A stretch of DNA of 37,609 bases from Leyella stercorea (GTDB lineage Bacteria; Bacteroidota; Bacteroidia; Bacteroidales; Bacteroidaceae). The notes under the pieces were generated by a model. The model did no database searches, was not told where the DNA came from, and saw only the letters and a list, made by a program, of their open reading frames with translations. The translations under genes and the position numbers were made by a program. The stretch lies in NCBI RefSeq assembly GCF_021531355.1, contig NZ_JADYTS010000028.1, forward strand, positions 1-37,609. The letters are read 5' to 3'. Below are positions 7,834 to 15,916 of this stretch, piece by piece. Numbering within the stretch: position 1 is the stretch's first letter; every line of letters starts with the position of its first letter.

Positions 7834-8589
7834 ATGAATTACAGTTTTGAAGAGAACGAGATGCCTTTTGACATCCTCGAACGTTTCGGTCTGACGCAGA
7901 CCATGATAGAAGACCTGCCTACCGATGTCCTCCAGAACATCTACAATGGCAGGAAGTCACCAGTCTTGCCTGTACATATCACGGCAGACGATGGTGAAGA
8001 AGTAAAGGCAAGAACCCGATTCTGTCTTGTTAGAACGGAAGAAGGTGGTGTCGATGTACTCTTCTATCCCCAACTTGACGAGTATGACCTCAAATTGTTC
8101 AATGAGACCCAAAGTCAGAACCTTCTTGCAGGAAAGCCGATCATTGGACATTTAGAAAGCAACGAGGTCGGCAAGGAGCTTGGTGGAAAGTCTTTCTTCC
8201 AGCTTGATCCGGAAAGCAAGCAGGTCATGAGCGTTCCGACCCCTGTCATTGGTCGAAACATACAGTATATCGCCGACCGCTATCACCTCACTGGCGCAGA
8301 GATGCAGAAATTGCAGAACGGAGACATCCTCACCATCATTGAAGACGAGGAAGAATATTCCATTGGTATAGACCTCAATGCAAAGACTGGCATCCGTTTC
8401 GCAGCAGGCAACGACATGGTCTGGAAGCGTGAAGGCAAGCGTGAATGGGACAAGTACAGTTTTGGCATCTTTGGCTGCTGGGCAATGGAAGAAGCAGGTA
8501 ACCTCGACTATGTACCCGAGGAAAGCTACACAGAAGAGATGTGGAACGAACTGAACAACAAGAGCAGAGCCAAAGCCATCAAGCTTTGA
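7834..8589 (+). CDS. DUF4099 (DUF3945-like) mobile-element protein
   Basis: 251 residues. The N-terminus MPFDILERFGLTQTMIEDLP followed by LQNIYNGRKSPVLPV is the DUF4099 signature. Then comes TRFCLVRTEEGGVDVLFYPQ, and a DUF3945-like part, QLDPESKQVMSVPTPVIGRN with ADRYHLTGAEMQKLQNGDIL. Such proteins are carried by Bacteroidales conjugative elements, often near topoisomerases or primases; the molecular role is not established. It is the first gene after the TAACTTTG box, and so opens the transfer operon. Confidence 0.8.
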   Translation: MNYSFEENEMPFDILERFGLTQTMIEDLPTDVLQNIYNGRKSPVLPVHITADDGEEVKARTRFCLVRTEEGGVDVLFYPQLDEYDLKLFNETQSQNLLAGKPIIGHLESNEVGKELGGKSFFQLDPESKQVMSVPTPVIGRNIQYIADRYHLTGAEMQKLQNGDILTIIEDEEEYSIGIDLNAKTGIRFAAGNDMVWKREGKREWDKYSFGIFGCWAMEEAGNLDYVPEESYTEEMWNELNNKSRAKAIKL

Positions 8590-8697
8590 GTAGCACACCA
8601 TCGTTGCACCCACATGCTCTTTCAACAAAGAGAAAGTATAAGGGCATATACCAAACAAAAGGAAGCCTACAGTAACAACCCTCAAAAACAAAACAAT

Positions 8698-8907
8698 ATG
8701 GCAAATGTAAAATACTACCCAGAAGATGTGCTCGTGGAGAAAGTCCAGAGCGGAGAATATGGCTGGCTCGACTATATCAACCATCACTCACCAGAATGGC
8801 AGAAGGAATACACCGCTTACTGCATGGAGAGAAATCTCGTCGTGAATGAAGAATCGGCAGAGGAATTTGTCGATTGGAAGGGTGAGCAGATTGAAGCCGG
8901 TGAATAA
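8698..8907 (+). CDS. Small acidic hypothetical protein
   Basis: 69 residues from ATG 8698 (MANVKYYPEDVLVEKV). The frame is open back to an ATG at 8614, but that upstream stretch is low-complexity and unlike the rest. The protein is acidic and Trp-rich, with an HHSPEWQKEYTAYC segment. It lies 23 bases before the next gene in the same direction, so is a cotranscribed element gene. No family recognised. Confidence 0.6.
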   Translation: MANVKYYPEDVLVEKVQSGEYGWLDYINHHSPEWQKEYTAYCMERNLVVNEESAEEFVDWKGEQIEAGE

Positions 8908-8930
8908 GTAATGTAACACCATTATAGAAT

Positions 8931-10565
8931 ATGTCTATCAGATCAAACTCATTACCAGTAGGAAGAGACCTGTCTCCAGAACTTCAGGAGATACTCCGAC
9001 GCAATGGAATGCAAGCCCACATCATCCGAAAAGGAGAAGGTTATCAGCTTGCAGTCCAAGGACATGACTCTCCCCTGCTGACATACTCCATCACAGTGCA
9101 GCAGATGAGAGACCTCGTTGACTGGGGCACCAATTCAGCCAACAAGAAAGCCTACAACACCTTTGCCTCCCTCGTGAGCAATGATTTCTATATGCCCCGC
9201 AATTTTGTACATGCCCGCAATGCCAACGGACGTGTGGCCATGGGACTTCACGGCTACCGTATAGGCGTAGGTGAATATGGCCGACTGCCATGGGACAGAC
9301 GATGCGCCCACATGATGATGGATCCATACCACGGACGTTTCCTTGGATGGACACCACGAAACCAGGAAGGATTCCACATGCGTCGTGTCGGTGGAGCCAT
9401 GTTTATGCAAGGAGCACCTTTGGTGCCAGAACGTCCTGACGGCAGGATAAAACCAGGCGAAATGCAGAGCGGCGGCTACGGCTTTTACTATAAAGGTGGA
9501 CAAAAGAACATGGTGCAGCAACCTTCACAGGACGTATTGTCAGACTTGCAATCTGTCATTCCCCCTGTGGAGGTGCGCCCTCGTTCTACAGAACCCGCAA
9601 AGCCATACAACGAGCTGATTACCTCCAAGGTCTATTTCAGTAACGAGAAGTGGCAGGAGTGCCTTGCTTCTCATGGCATTGTCATTGACCCAACAAGCAA
9701 AACACTGACTATCCAGTCCACAGCGACCCGACAAGACTTTGTCTATGATCTTACCGACGAAGAGTTGAGAAAGCTCACCAGTAACTCCATCAAGGAAGTG
9801 CCTGTTCAGAATCGCATTGACCTCATCAACAATGTCATCAAGAATGATTTTCAGGACAAGCTGACTATGGATATGCTCAACTCAAAAGAGCAGATAGGTC
9901 TGAAACTCACCCCCGAGGTTGAAGCGGAACTCAACAGCCGGCAACAGATTGTTATCGACCAATCACAGCCACTTGTTTATGACGATCAAGCCGTAGTCGA
10001 GCCAGAAGACCGCAGTGTGGCCCATGTCGATGGCAACAGTCTTTACGAGATAAATGAAGGCAAAGGATGGTTCCGCGAAGGCAAGCACGGACGAGAAGTT
10101 CAGGTCGATGACATCAAGGTGGAGCCTGTCCGTGACGAGAAGGGCGAGATACAGAAAGACGAGAAAGGCAATGCCCTGTTCCGCATGACCGCCGTCATCA
10201 ACGGTGAAAGTATCAGCCATGAGATTACCCAAAAGCAGTATGACAAATTCATGGCCATCGATGATTATCATCGCATGAAGCTCTTTTCTCATATCTTCAA
10301 GGAAGTCGATATGAAGAATGTGCCAGGTATGCAGTCAAACATCGGTGCAAAGATAGGAGGAGCCCTCCTTGCCGGCATTGCTGTCATGGGAGAATTAGGC
10401 AGAGACCGATACGCACCTGCCGTATTTGTAGAACATCACCACGACCCACGTCCTCACGTCTATTTCAAAGGCAGTGTTGACTCACCCCAAGACCTCGCTT
10501 CAAGAGCCTTCGATGCAGGGCTCAATGCAGGAGAACATGGCGTAGGCATGGGACATGGAAGGTAA
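8931..10565 (+). CDS. Element-encoded hypothetical protein with a C-terminal hydrophobic segment
   Basis: 544 residues. No catalytic motif was recognised. Residues 1-65 (LSPELQEILRRNGMQAHII, then SPLLTYSITVQQMRDLVDWG) resemble a small alpha/beta module; a similar pattern recurs at about 230-300 (CLASHGIVIDPTSKTLTIQ, then YDLTDEELRKLTSN), suggesting an internal duplication. Residues 375-455 (GWFREGKHGREVQVDDIKV, then ISHEITQKQYDKF) look like the DUF3945-type repeats of neighbouring element proteins. A short hydrophobic segment (GGALLAGIAVMGEL) lies near residue 480, followed by a His/Gly-rich tail. It sits in the transfer operon between DUF4099 and Toprim genes. Function unknown. Confidence 0.6.
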   Translation: MSIRSNSLPVGRDLSPELQEILRRNGMQAHIIRKGEGYQLAVQGHDSPLLTYSITVQQMRDLVDWGTNSANKKAYNTFASLVSNDFYMPRNFVHARNANGRVAMGLHGYRIGVGEYGRLPWDRRCAHMMMDPYHGRFLGWTPRNQEGFHMRRVGGAMFMQGAPLVPERPDGRIKPGEMQSGGYGFYYKGGQKNMVQQPSQDVLSDLQSVIPPVEVRPRSTEPAKPYNELITSKVYFSNEKWQECLASHGIVIDPTSKTLTIQSTATRQDFVYDLTDEELRKLTSNSIKEVPVQNRIDLINNVIKNDFQDKLTMDMLNSKEQIGLKLTPEVEAELNSRQQIVIDQSQPLVYDDQAVVEPEDRSVAHVDGNSLYEINEGKGWFREGKHGREVQVDDIKVEPVRDEKGEIQKDEKGNALFRMTAVINGESISHEITQKQYDKFMAIDDYHRMKLFSHIFKEVDMKNVPGMQSNIGAKIGGALLAGIAVMGELGRDRYAPAVFVEHHHDPRPHVYFKGSVDSPQDLASRAFDAGLNAGEHGVGMGHGR

Positions 10566-10590
10566 ACCATAAAATACAGATTTTCTGCCA

Positions 10591-12063
10591 ATGACAGACG
10601 AACAGACATTTGGGAACTACCGTAATCGTCTTGACATCCGGGACGTGTTGGAAGACGCAGGCTATACGCTCTACAAGCGTGATGGCTTGCGCTATCCTGC
10701 ATATGTCCGTTTGGACAGTGACGGACGCAGAATCAGTGGTGACAAATACATTGTCAGCCCTGGTCGCAACTGCTGTTTCCAGCCACCCACAATCAAGCTC
10801 TACTCCGTCACCTCCTTCATTTGGGAGCATCCAGACCTCTTCTCAGAATACAAGCAAGGTATCAAAGAGTCTGCCCTTGTCCATAAAGTGTGCCAGCGGC
10901 TTCTCAATATGCCTGTAGAGCAAACAAGAAAGAGAGTCTTTGATCCCGTGCGTGATGGAAAGCCTTTCGATATGAAGGACTATCAAGTTCAGCATTTCCA
11001 TCCCAATGACTTTGACTCTCAGAAGCCATTCTATGCCTTCTTCAAGTCCAGAGGGATAGATTTTGCTACACGCTGTGCCTTTCATGATAGTTTTGTACTT
11101 GCTACAAAGACAGACATAGATGGCAGCATCTACAAGAACCTCTCCTTTCCCATGCACATTCCCGGGCAACCAGACAGATGTGTTGGATTCGAGGAAAGAG
11201 GTTATCCACGCAAGGACGGCACAGCCCGAAAAGGAATGGCGGCAGGCAGCAATGCAAGCGAAGGAGTATGGATGGCCAGCCCCAAGGGAACAGACCTGAA
11301 AGATGCCAAGCATGTCTTTATCTTCGAGAGTGCCTATGATGCCATGTCCTTCTTTCAGCTGCGCATGAAGCAGGAGTCGGGATTGGACTATCAGGGACGG
11401 CGTGATTTGAAATCGGCAGTCTTTGTCTCCACAGGAGGAAACCCAAGCTACGGACAGATTCATGGTCTCATCACCCACGCCCCCAATGCCACGTTTCACC
11501 TTGCTTTCGACAATGACATGGCAGGTAAACAGTTTGCCGTAAACTTTGAGGAGATAGCGAGAGCTATGAGTCCTGTAGCCCCGGACAAAGTGGCAGTTGA
11601 GATGAAACCCTTTATAGAGAGCCTGCCAAAACCATTGGAGACAACGAAGGATTTGCTTGCCATTGATGACGAGCAATACGATGAACTTCCCAAGCCGTTA
11701 CGAGAGCTCTATCTCAAATATGACTCAGCAAGGGAAGAAGCCTTGGAGTATCACTATTCCCCTTTCTTATGTCAGGAAGACAAACAGGATGCTGCGGACA
11801 AGATGAATCTGGCATATAAAGAGTTCAAGGATGCATTGTTCGAGAAACTGAATGTGAAGGAGGGACAGAGTCTTCAACCTGTCAAGACCATACGGGAGGC
11901 TCCATCAGAAGCTTATAAGGATTTCAATGACGAGTTGTTGGACAAGAAGCAGTATGCCCTCACCGATGTCATAGAAACAGCCTTTGACGATGACGGCATA
12001 GACCTGACTGTTGAGCGACAGGAGGAGAACGAAGAAACTAAACATCACGGATTTAAGCGATAA
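10591..12063 (+). CDS. Toprim-domain primase-like protein
   Basis: 490 residues. A Toprim domain lies at about residues 240-325: HVFIFESAYDAMSFF supplies the catalytic Glu, and HLAFDNDMAG the metal-binding D-x-D, with VSTGGNPS between them. The N-terminal 80 residues (IRDVLEDAGYTLYKRDG, CC at about 62-63, SVTSFIWEH) resemble the DUF3991-like domain preceding Toprim in plasmid primases; there is no full CHC2 zinc finger. Conjugative elements encode such primases to convert the transferred single strand to duplex. Gaps to both neighbours are small, so it is part of the operon. Confidence 0.78.
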   Translation: MTDEQTFGNYRNRLDIRDVLEDAGYTLYKRDGLRYPAYVRLDSDGRRISGDKYIVSPGRNCCFQPPTIKLYSVTSFIWEHPDLFSEYKQGIKESALVHKVCQRLLNMPVEQTRKRVFDPVRDGKPFDMKDYQVQHFHPNDFDSQKPFYAFFKSRGIDFATRCAFHDSFVLATKTDIDGSIYKNLSFPMHIPGQPDRCVGFEERGYPRKDGTARKGMAAGSNASEGVWMASPKGTDLKDAKHVFIFESAYDAMSFFQLRMKQESGLDYQGRRDLKSAVFVSTGGNPSYGQIHGLITHAPNATFHLAFDNDMAGKQFAVNFEEIARAMSPVAPDKVAVEMKPFIESLPKPLETTKDLLAIDDEQYDELPKPLRELYLKYDSAREEALEYHYSPFLCQEDKQDAADKMNLAYKEFKDALFEKLNVKEGQSLQPVKTIREAPSEAYKDFNDELLDKKQYALTDVIETAFDDDGIDLTVERQEENEETKHHGFKR

Positions 12064-12068
12064 GGAAT

Positions 12069-12560
12069 ATGGAAGACATCATCCACAGATTCAAGGTTAT
12101 CACGTTGCGCCCCCACTGGTCACAATACATCATCTCTCAGGGCTTGGCGTTTATCATCAGCTGCGCCCTCTTTCTCGTAGCAGGACATGACAGCATCACC
12201 TACAAGTGGCCGTTTGTCGTTCTCGGTTCCATCATGACATGCTTCATGCTCTATGGTTGCCTGTATCTCCACAAGCTGAGATACATCATCACCTCGGAGC
12301 AGCTCATCATCCAGCGTGGAGTCTTGACGAGAACCAGCGACTACATTGAGTTGTACAGAGTCGTTGACTTCAGTGAGAACCGTGATATACTTGAACAGCT
12401 GTTCGGCTTGAAGACCGTATGGATTTTCAGCGGCGACCGCACCAATCCCAAGCTCGACATCTACGGCATCAGGGAGAACATCGATGTGGTAAACATTGTA
12501 CGTACAAGAGTGGAATACAACAAGCGAAGAAAGGGCATCTATGAAATCACCAACAGATAA
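12069..12560 (+). CDS. PH-domain (YdbT/bPH2-like) membrane protein
   Basis: 163 residues. Two hydrophobic helices at about 19-40 (ISQGLAFIISCALFLVA) and 48-68 (PFVVLGSIMTCFMLYGCLY) precede a bPH2-like domain (LRYIITSEQLIIQRGVL, YIELYRVVDF, then FGLKTVWIFSGD, LDIYGIRE). Bacterial PH proteins of this arrangement are common in Bacteroidales transfer regions but have no assigned biochemical role. It overlaps the start of the next gene by 20 bases (using ATG 12541). Confidence 0.75.
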   Translation: MEDIIHRFKVITLRPHWSQYIISQGLAFIISCALFLVAGHDSITYKWPFVVLGSIMTCFMLYGCLYLHKLRYIITSEQLIIQRGVLTRTSDYIELYRVVDFSENRDILEQLFGLKTVWIFSGDRTNPKLDIYGIRENIDVVNIVRTRVEYNKRRKGIYEITNR

Positions 12561-13293
12561 CATCATTATGCGTATCAGAACAATAGCCAAGGAATACGAT
12601 GGCAGGTGGATGATCGTCTCTGCCATCGCCCTTGCCATGCTCCTGTTTGGGACAAGGGCACATGCCCAAATTGTTTCCAGCAATCCTCTGGAGTATGTTG
12701 CTTTGGCAGAGGGCAATGACCTTATCAATGGTCAAATCAAGCATCAGATTGAGGACCAACAAAAGACTGCACTTCTTCAAAACACCATCGCAGCAGAGTT
12801 TACTCAGATACACAAATGGGAGAAGAAGTACAACAACTATCTGAAAACAGCATCGGGTTATGCCTCCACGCTGAAAGCATGCACCTCATTATATGATGAC
12901 GGAGTGAGACTCTTCATCAACCTTTGCTCTTTGCGAAAGGCTATCGCATCCAATCCCCAGGGCATTGTAGCGACGATGAGTATGAACAACCTCTATATCG
13001 AGACAGCCACGGAACTCGTCACTGTATATACCACACTCAAAGAAGCCATAGCCAAGGGAGGCAACGAGAACATGCTGACAGGAGCAGAAAGAAGCAAAAC
13101 CCTTTGGGAGTTGAACGACCGGCTTGCCCAGTTTAACAAGAAACTCACACGCCTGTGTCTCAGCATCCGCTATTACACCATGGCAGATGTATGGAACAAT
13201 GTGACCGCAGGCATGATAGACAGAAGCAACGCAGAGATTGCCGCCCAGGCACTGGGAAGATGGCGCAGGTGTGCCAATGTAGTAACACCATAA
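12541..13293 (+). CDS. Secreted transfer-region protein, VirB5/TrbJ-like topology (paralogue 1)
   Basis: 250 residues from ATG 12541; ATG 12568 is the alternative. A signal segment (MIVSAIALAMLLFGTRAHAQ) is followed by a helical, coiled-coil-prone mature region. The C-terminal block LNDRLAQFNKKLTRLCLSIR followed by YYTMADVWNNV is clearly related to the same region of the next gene (MNRKLKRLIRAVKYTSLADVW), so the two are tandem paralogues. The topology (signal peptide plus an all-helical protein in a transfer operon) recalls VirB5/TrbJ minor pilus proteins, but that comparison is structural guesswork, not a family match. Confidence 0.65.
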   Translation: MKSPTDNIIMRIRTIAKEYDGRWMIVSAIALAMLLFGTRAHAQIVSSNPLEYVALAEGNDLINGQIKHQIEDQQKTALLQNTIAAEFTQIHKWEKKYNNYLKTASGYASTLKACTSLYDDGVRLFINLCSLRKAIASNPQGIVATMSMNNLYIETATELVTVYTTLKEAIAKGGNENMLTGAERSKTLWELNDRLAQFNKKLTRLCLSIRYYTMADVWNNVTAGMIDRSNAEIAAQALGRWRRCANVVTP

Positions 13294-13318
13294 TAAAAGA
13301 TTGTTTCAGGATAACAAC

Positions 13319-14017
13319 ATGAGTATTCGCATTTGTTCATACATAAGAATGGTTGTTCTCACCATCCTGTTCTTCGGGAAAGGCGTGAGTCTTCTTGCCC
13401 AGGGCAATGACCCTGTATTGGCAGGAATGATACTCATGTACACAGACAAAGCCAAGAAGGAGCTGAAGCAACAAGAGAAGATGATGCTTCTGGAATCCAC
13501 AGGACATATCTGGATCAAGGAAGAGGTGGAAGGCACCTCTAACCTGCAGAAAGAGTTCAATGACTACCTCGACAAGTTCCACAGCATCATCACCTATGCT
13601 GCGCAGATATATGGCTTCTATCATGAGATAGACCGACTCATCGACCAGCTTGGGACATATTCCAAGCAACTTGGCACTCACACCACCAATGCCCTTGCAG
13701 TAGCCCTTTCCTCCAATAGAAACAAGCTGTATAGGGAACTCATCATGAACAGCGTTGATATTGTGAATGACGTAAGGCAGGTCTGTTTGTCAGAGACCAA
13801 GATGACAGAGAAGGAACGTCTGGAGGTATTGTTTGGCATCCGTCCCAAACTAAAAACCATGAACAGGAAACTCAAAAGGCTGATACGTGCAGTAAAGTAC
13901 ACTTCGCTGGCAGATGTCTGGGCAGAGATTGACTACAATGCCAGGAGCGAGGCTGACAAACCCACCATCGTACAGCAATGCAAAGAACGTTGGAAGAGAA
14001 ATGCCAAGTTTAGATAA
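13319..14017 (+). CDS. Secreted transfer-region protein, VirB5/TrbJ-like topology (paralogue 2)
   Basis: 232 residues from ATG 13319, with a signal sequence (MVVLTILFFGKGVSLLAQ). The mature part is rich in charged helices (DKAKKELKQQEKMMLLEST, then YAAQIYGFYHEIDRLIDQL), with a C-terminal motif shared with the upstream gene. A TTG 18 bases earlier in frame is less likely as a start. It lies 25 bases after the paralogue. Probably a periplasmic component of the transfer apparatus; no named family was recognised. Confidence 0.65.
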   Translation: MSIRICSYIRMVVLTILFFGKGVSLLAQGNDPVLAGMILMYTDKAKKELKQQEKMMLLESTGHIWIKEEVEGTSNLQKEFNDYLDKFHSIITYAAQIYGFYHEIDRLIDQLGTYSKQLGTHTTNALAVALSSNRNKLYRELIMNSVDIVNDVRQVCLSETKMTEKERLEVLFGIRPKLKTMNRKLKRLIRAVKYTSLADVWAEIDYNARSEADKPTIVQQCKERWKRNAKFR

Positions 14018-14073
14018 AGTATAAGACATATCAGGATAACAAAATAACAAACAATCAATTATATCATAGAACC

Positions 14074-14745
14074 ATGGGTTGGGCATCATTATTGAAAACT
14101 GCTCTCCGTCTTGGCGGTAGAGCAACAAAGGCGACATTCTCCACGATGGGCAGTGCCGCACTACATCCGCAACAGACGTTGAGAGGAATGGGCACGGCAG
14201 TAAAGTCTGCGACAGTCGGAGGAGCACTCGGCTATATCGGTTGGGAAAAGCTCACCACAGACAAGAGTGTGGTAGGCATTGTAAGCGATGCTGTCATCGG
14301 AGAAAAGACTACAGACAAGATTGGCGATACCATTTCAGACATCAGTGAAGGTGTCCGTGACATAAAAGACTCTGTCAATGGTCTCAGCAACGGTGTCAAT
14401 GGAGCCGTTGAAAGCATTGACAGCAAATGGGAAGGCATGTCAGGTTTCCTCCGTGCCATGTTCTCTGGTCATGGCGGTGACATGATGGGAAATTTCTTCA
14501 GCAACATTGGTCGTGGCAACGTTTCAGGACTGAGCATAGTAGGGCTTATCGTGTCTGCTCTGCTTGTGTTCGGGCGTTTCGGGTGGCTTGGCAAGATAGC
14601 AGGAGCCGTTCTCGGCATGATGATGATAGGCAATAATTCCAGTCTGAATCAAGTGTTTGGAGGCAGCAGGGCATCACATAACACCCCATCAGAGAGCAAG
14701 CAACCAGAAGTCGAGCATACCAATGGTGGTGGAAGACGCAGATAA
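14074..14745 (+). CDS. Glycine-rich membrane protein of the transfer operon
   Basis: 223 residues. The N-terminal half is amphipathic and Gly/Thr/Ala-rich (LRLGGRATKATFSTMGSAAL, ATVGGALGYIGWEKL), and the middle has a helical repeat-like part (SDISEGVRDIKDSVNGLSNG). Two adjacent hydrophobic stretches at about 152-190 (GLSIVGLIVSALLVFGRFG, LGKIAGAVLGMMMIG) predict membrane insertion. The C-terminus is polar and ends in GGGRRR. No family recognised; position between the paralogue pair and the M23-like gene suggests an envelope-spanning transfer component. Confidence 0.6.
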   Translation: MGWASLLKTALRLGGRATKATFSTMGSAALHPQQTLRGMGTAVKSATVGGALGYIGWEKLTTDKSVVGIVSDAVIGEKTTDKIGDTISDISEGVRDIKDSVNGLSNGVNGAVESIDSKWEGMSGFLRAMFSGHGGDMMGNFFSNIGRGNVSGLSIVGLIVSALLVFGRFGWLGKIAGAVLGMMMIGNNSSLNQVFGGSRASHNTPSESKQPEVEHTNGGGRRR

Positions 14746-14770
14746 ACAAAACAACATAAAAGAGTACACA

Positions 14771-15601
14771 ATGCAATTTACACAAGAAATGATGCTGCAC
14801 TCCGACAGTGGCTATTGCATGCCATTCGAGGAAAGAAACGGAGATGTGCAGATGAGCCTTGGATATGGCAAGCAGAAACATCCGCAAACAGGAGAAACCT
14901 TCTTCAATCATGGAGTAGATTTCAAGGTTAACAACTACCTCCTTTCCGCTGTGGCTACCGGCAAGGTCACAGGATTGGGCAATGATGCCGTTCATGGTAT
15001 CTATCAAGTCACACGCTACGGGGACTATGAAGTCATCTACAGCCACCTGAGCAATATCTTTGCCAACTACGGGAAAGAGGTCAAGGCAGGTCAGGTTATT
15101 GCCGTCAGTGGCAGCTCACTGCACATCGAGGTGAAATACAAAGGAGAGGAACTCAACCCTTTGGAGTTTCTGACGATGATCTACAGCAACCTGAAGGTCA
15201 TGGAGCAGCATGGCAGACCTGGTGCCGCGCCACAGTTCGTCACCTTGGACATGGATGTGCGCACTGCATACGACAAAGACCAGGAAGAGATTGAGAACTT
15301 GATGATGCGGTTTTTCCCAGACTACATGACAGACATGAGTAAGGGCATTTACGTCTTACCCGAGCATACGGAGCTTGCCTTGCGCAACATCTTCACCATG
15401 TCTGCCATGAAGCATTACTTCTTCGAGACCATTCCAAGCATGGCAAACCCACTGGGCATGGGAGCCAAGAGCATACCCATTGCAGAAAGAGTGCAGAACC
15501 TGCTGATAGCCGATTTCCTCAACTATCTTGCCTTGCGACATCAGATATTCCTGTCAAGCATGAGTGCTGTCGAAAAAAAAAAGCCCAAGACAGAGCCATA
15601 G
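14771..15601 (+). CDS. M23-like protein with altered active site; 3' end disrupted
   Basis: 276 residues from ATG 14771. The M23-like domain spans residues 20-140: HGVDF (His47, Asp51), YSHLSN (His92) and SSLHIEV (His118). In active M23 enzymes the last motif is HxH; here the first His is replaced by Ser116, so zinc could bind but catalysis is doubtful. The C-terminal 130 residues are unrelated to M23. The reading frame runs into ten A (15573-15582) and stops at 15599-15601. Reading one base back at the A run opens a frame continuing into related coding sequence to 15906, with one amber codon at 15634-15636. It is therefore a truncated, frameshifted or recoded gene. Confidence 0.7.
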   Translation: MQFTQEMMLHSDSGYCMPFEERNGDVQMSLGYGKQKHPQTGETFFNHGVDFKVNNYLLSAVATGKVTGLGNDAVHGIYQVTRYGDYEVIYSHLSNIFANYGKEVKAGQVIAVSGSSLHIEVKYKGEELNPLEFLTMIYSNLKVMEQHGRPGAAPQFVTLDMDVRTAYDKDQEEIENLMMRFFPDYMTDMSKGIYVLPEHTELALRNIFTMSAMKHYFFETIPSMANPLGMGAKSIPIAERVQNLLIADFLNYLALRHQIFLSSMSAVEKKKPKTEP

Positions 15602-15906
15602 CGACGAGTGGTCTGGTGGATCCACTGGCGGGATAGGAGATTGACGTACAGAGTTTCGATATTCCCCGTCTTGTCAGTGTCTATCCAGACAAATCAGGTA
15701 TCAGATGGTGGACAAAAGCATGGTTTAACAACAGCGAAGCAGGCGAATCCGCCATCGAGATAGAACGTGAGCTCGCCATCAAGTTCATCAATGACAATAT
15801 TGAGAAAGACGCATGGCTTGAAGAGTATTTCCCGAAGCAGATGGAGGTCTATCACAACGCCATCGAGCAGACCCGAGAACAAATCCTCAATCAATTAAAC
15901 CTCTAA
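15583..15906 (+). pseudogene. Detached 3' coding segment of the M23-like gene
   Basis: In the frame one base back from the preceding gene, the A10 run is followed by AQDRAIATSGLVDPLAG, then TAG (15634-15636), then EIDVQSFDIPRLVSVYPDK and about 70 further plausible residues to TAA at 15904-15906. No in-frame ATG occurs before the last third of this segment, so it is unlikely to be an independent gene. It ends 10 bases before the next gene. Most likely the original C-terminus, separated by one lost A and one nonsense change; slippage plus readthrough is the alternative. Confidence 0.6.
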
Positions 15907-15916
15907 TGTATCAGTT

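Noticed and set aside
8152..8787. 211-codon minus-strand ORF opposite the DUF4099 gene
   Set aside because: Antisense to a gene with a clear family match; no domain in its translation.
12496..12540. Start of paralogue 1 at ATG 12496
   Set aside because: It would overlap the PH-domain gene by 65 bases and add polar residues before the signal segment; 12541 is more economical.
15634..15636. TAG reassigned to an amino acid (alternative genetic code)
   Set aside because: TAG acts as a normal stop elsewhere (for example at 15599-15601 and as the stop of the FtsZ-C-like gene), so code reassignment is not supported.
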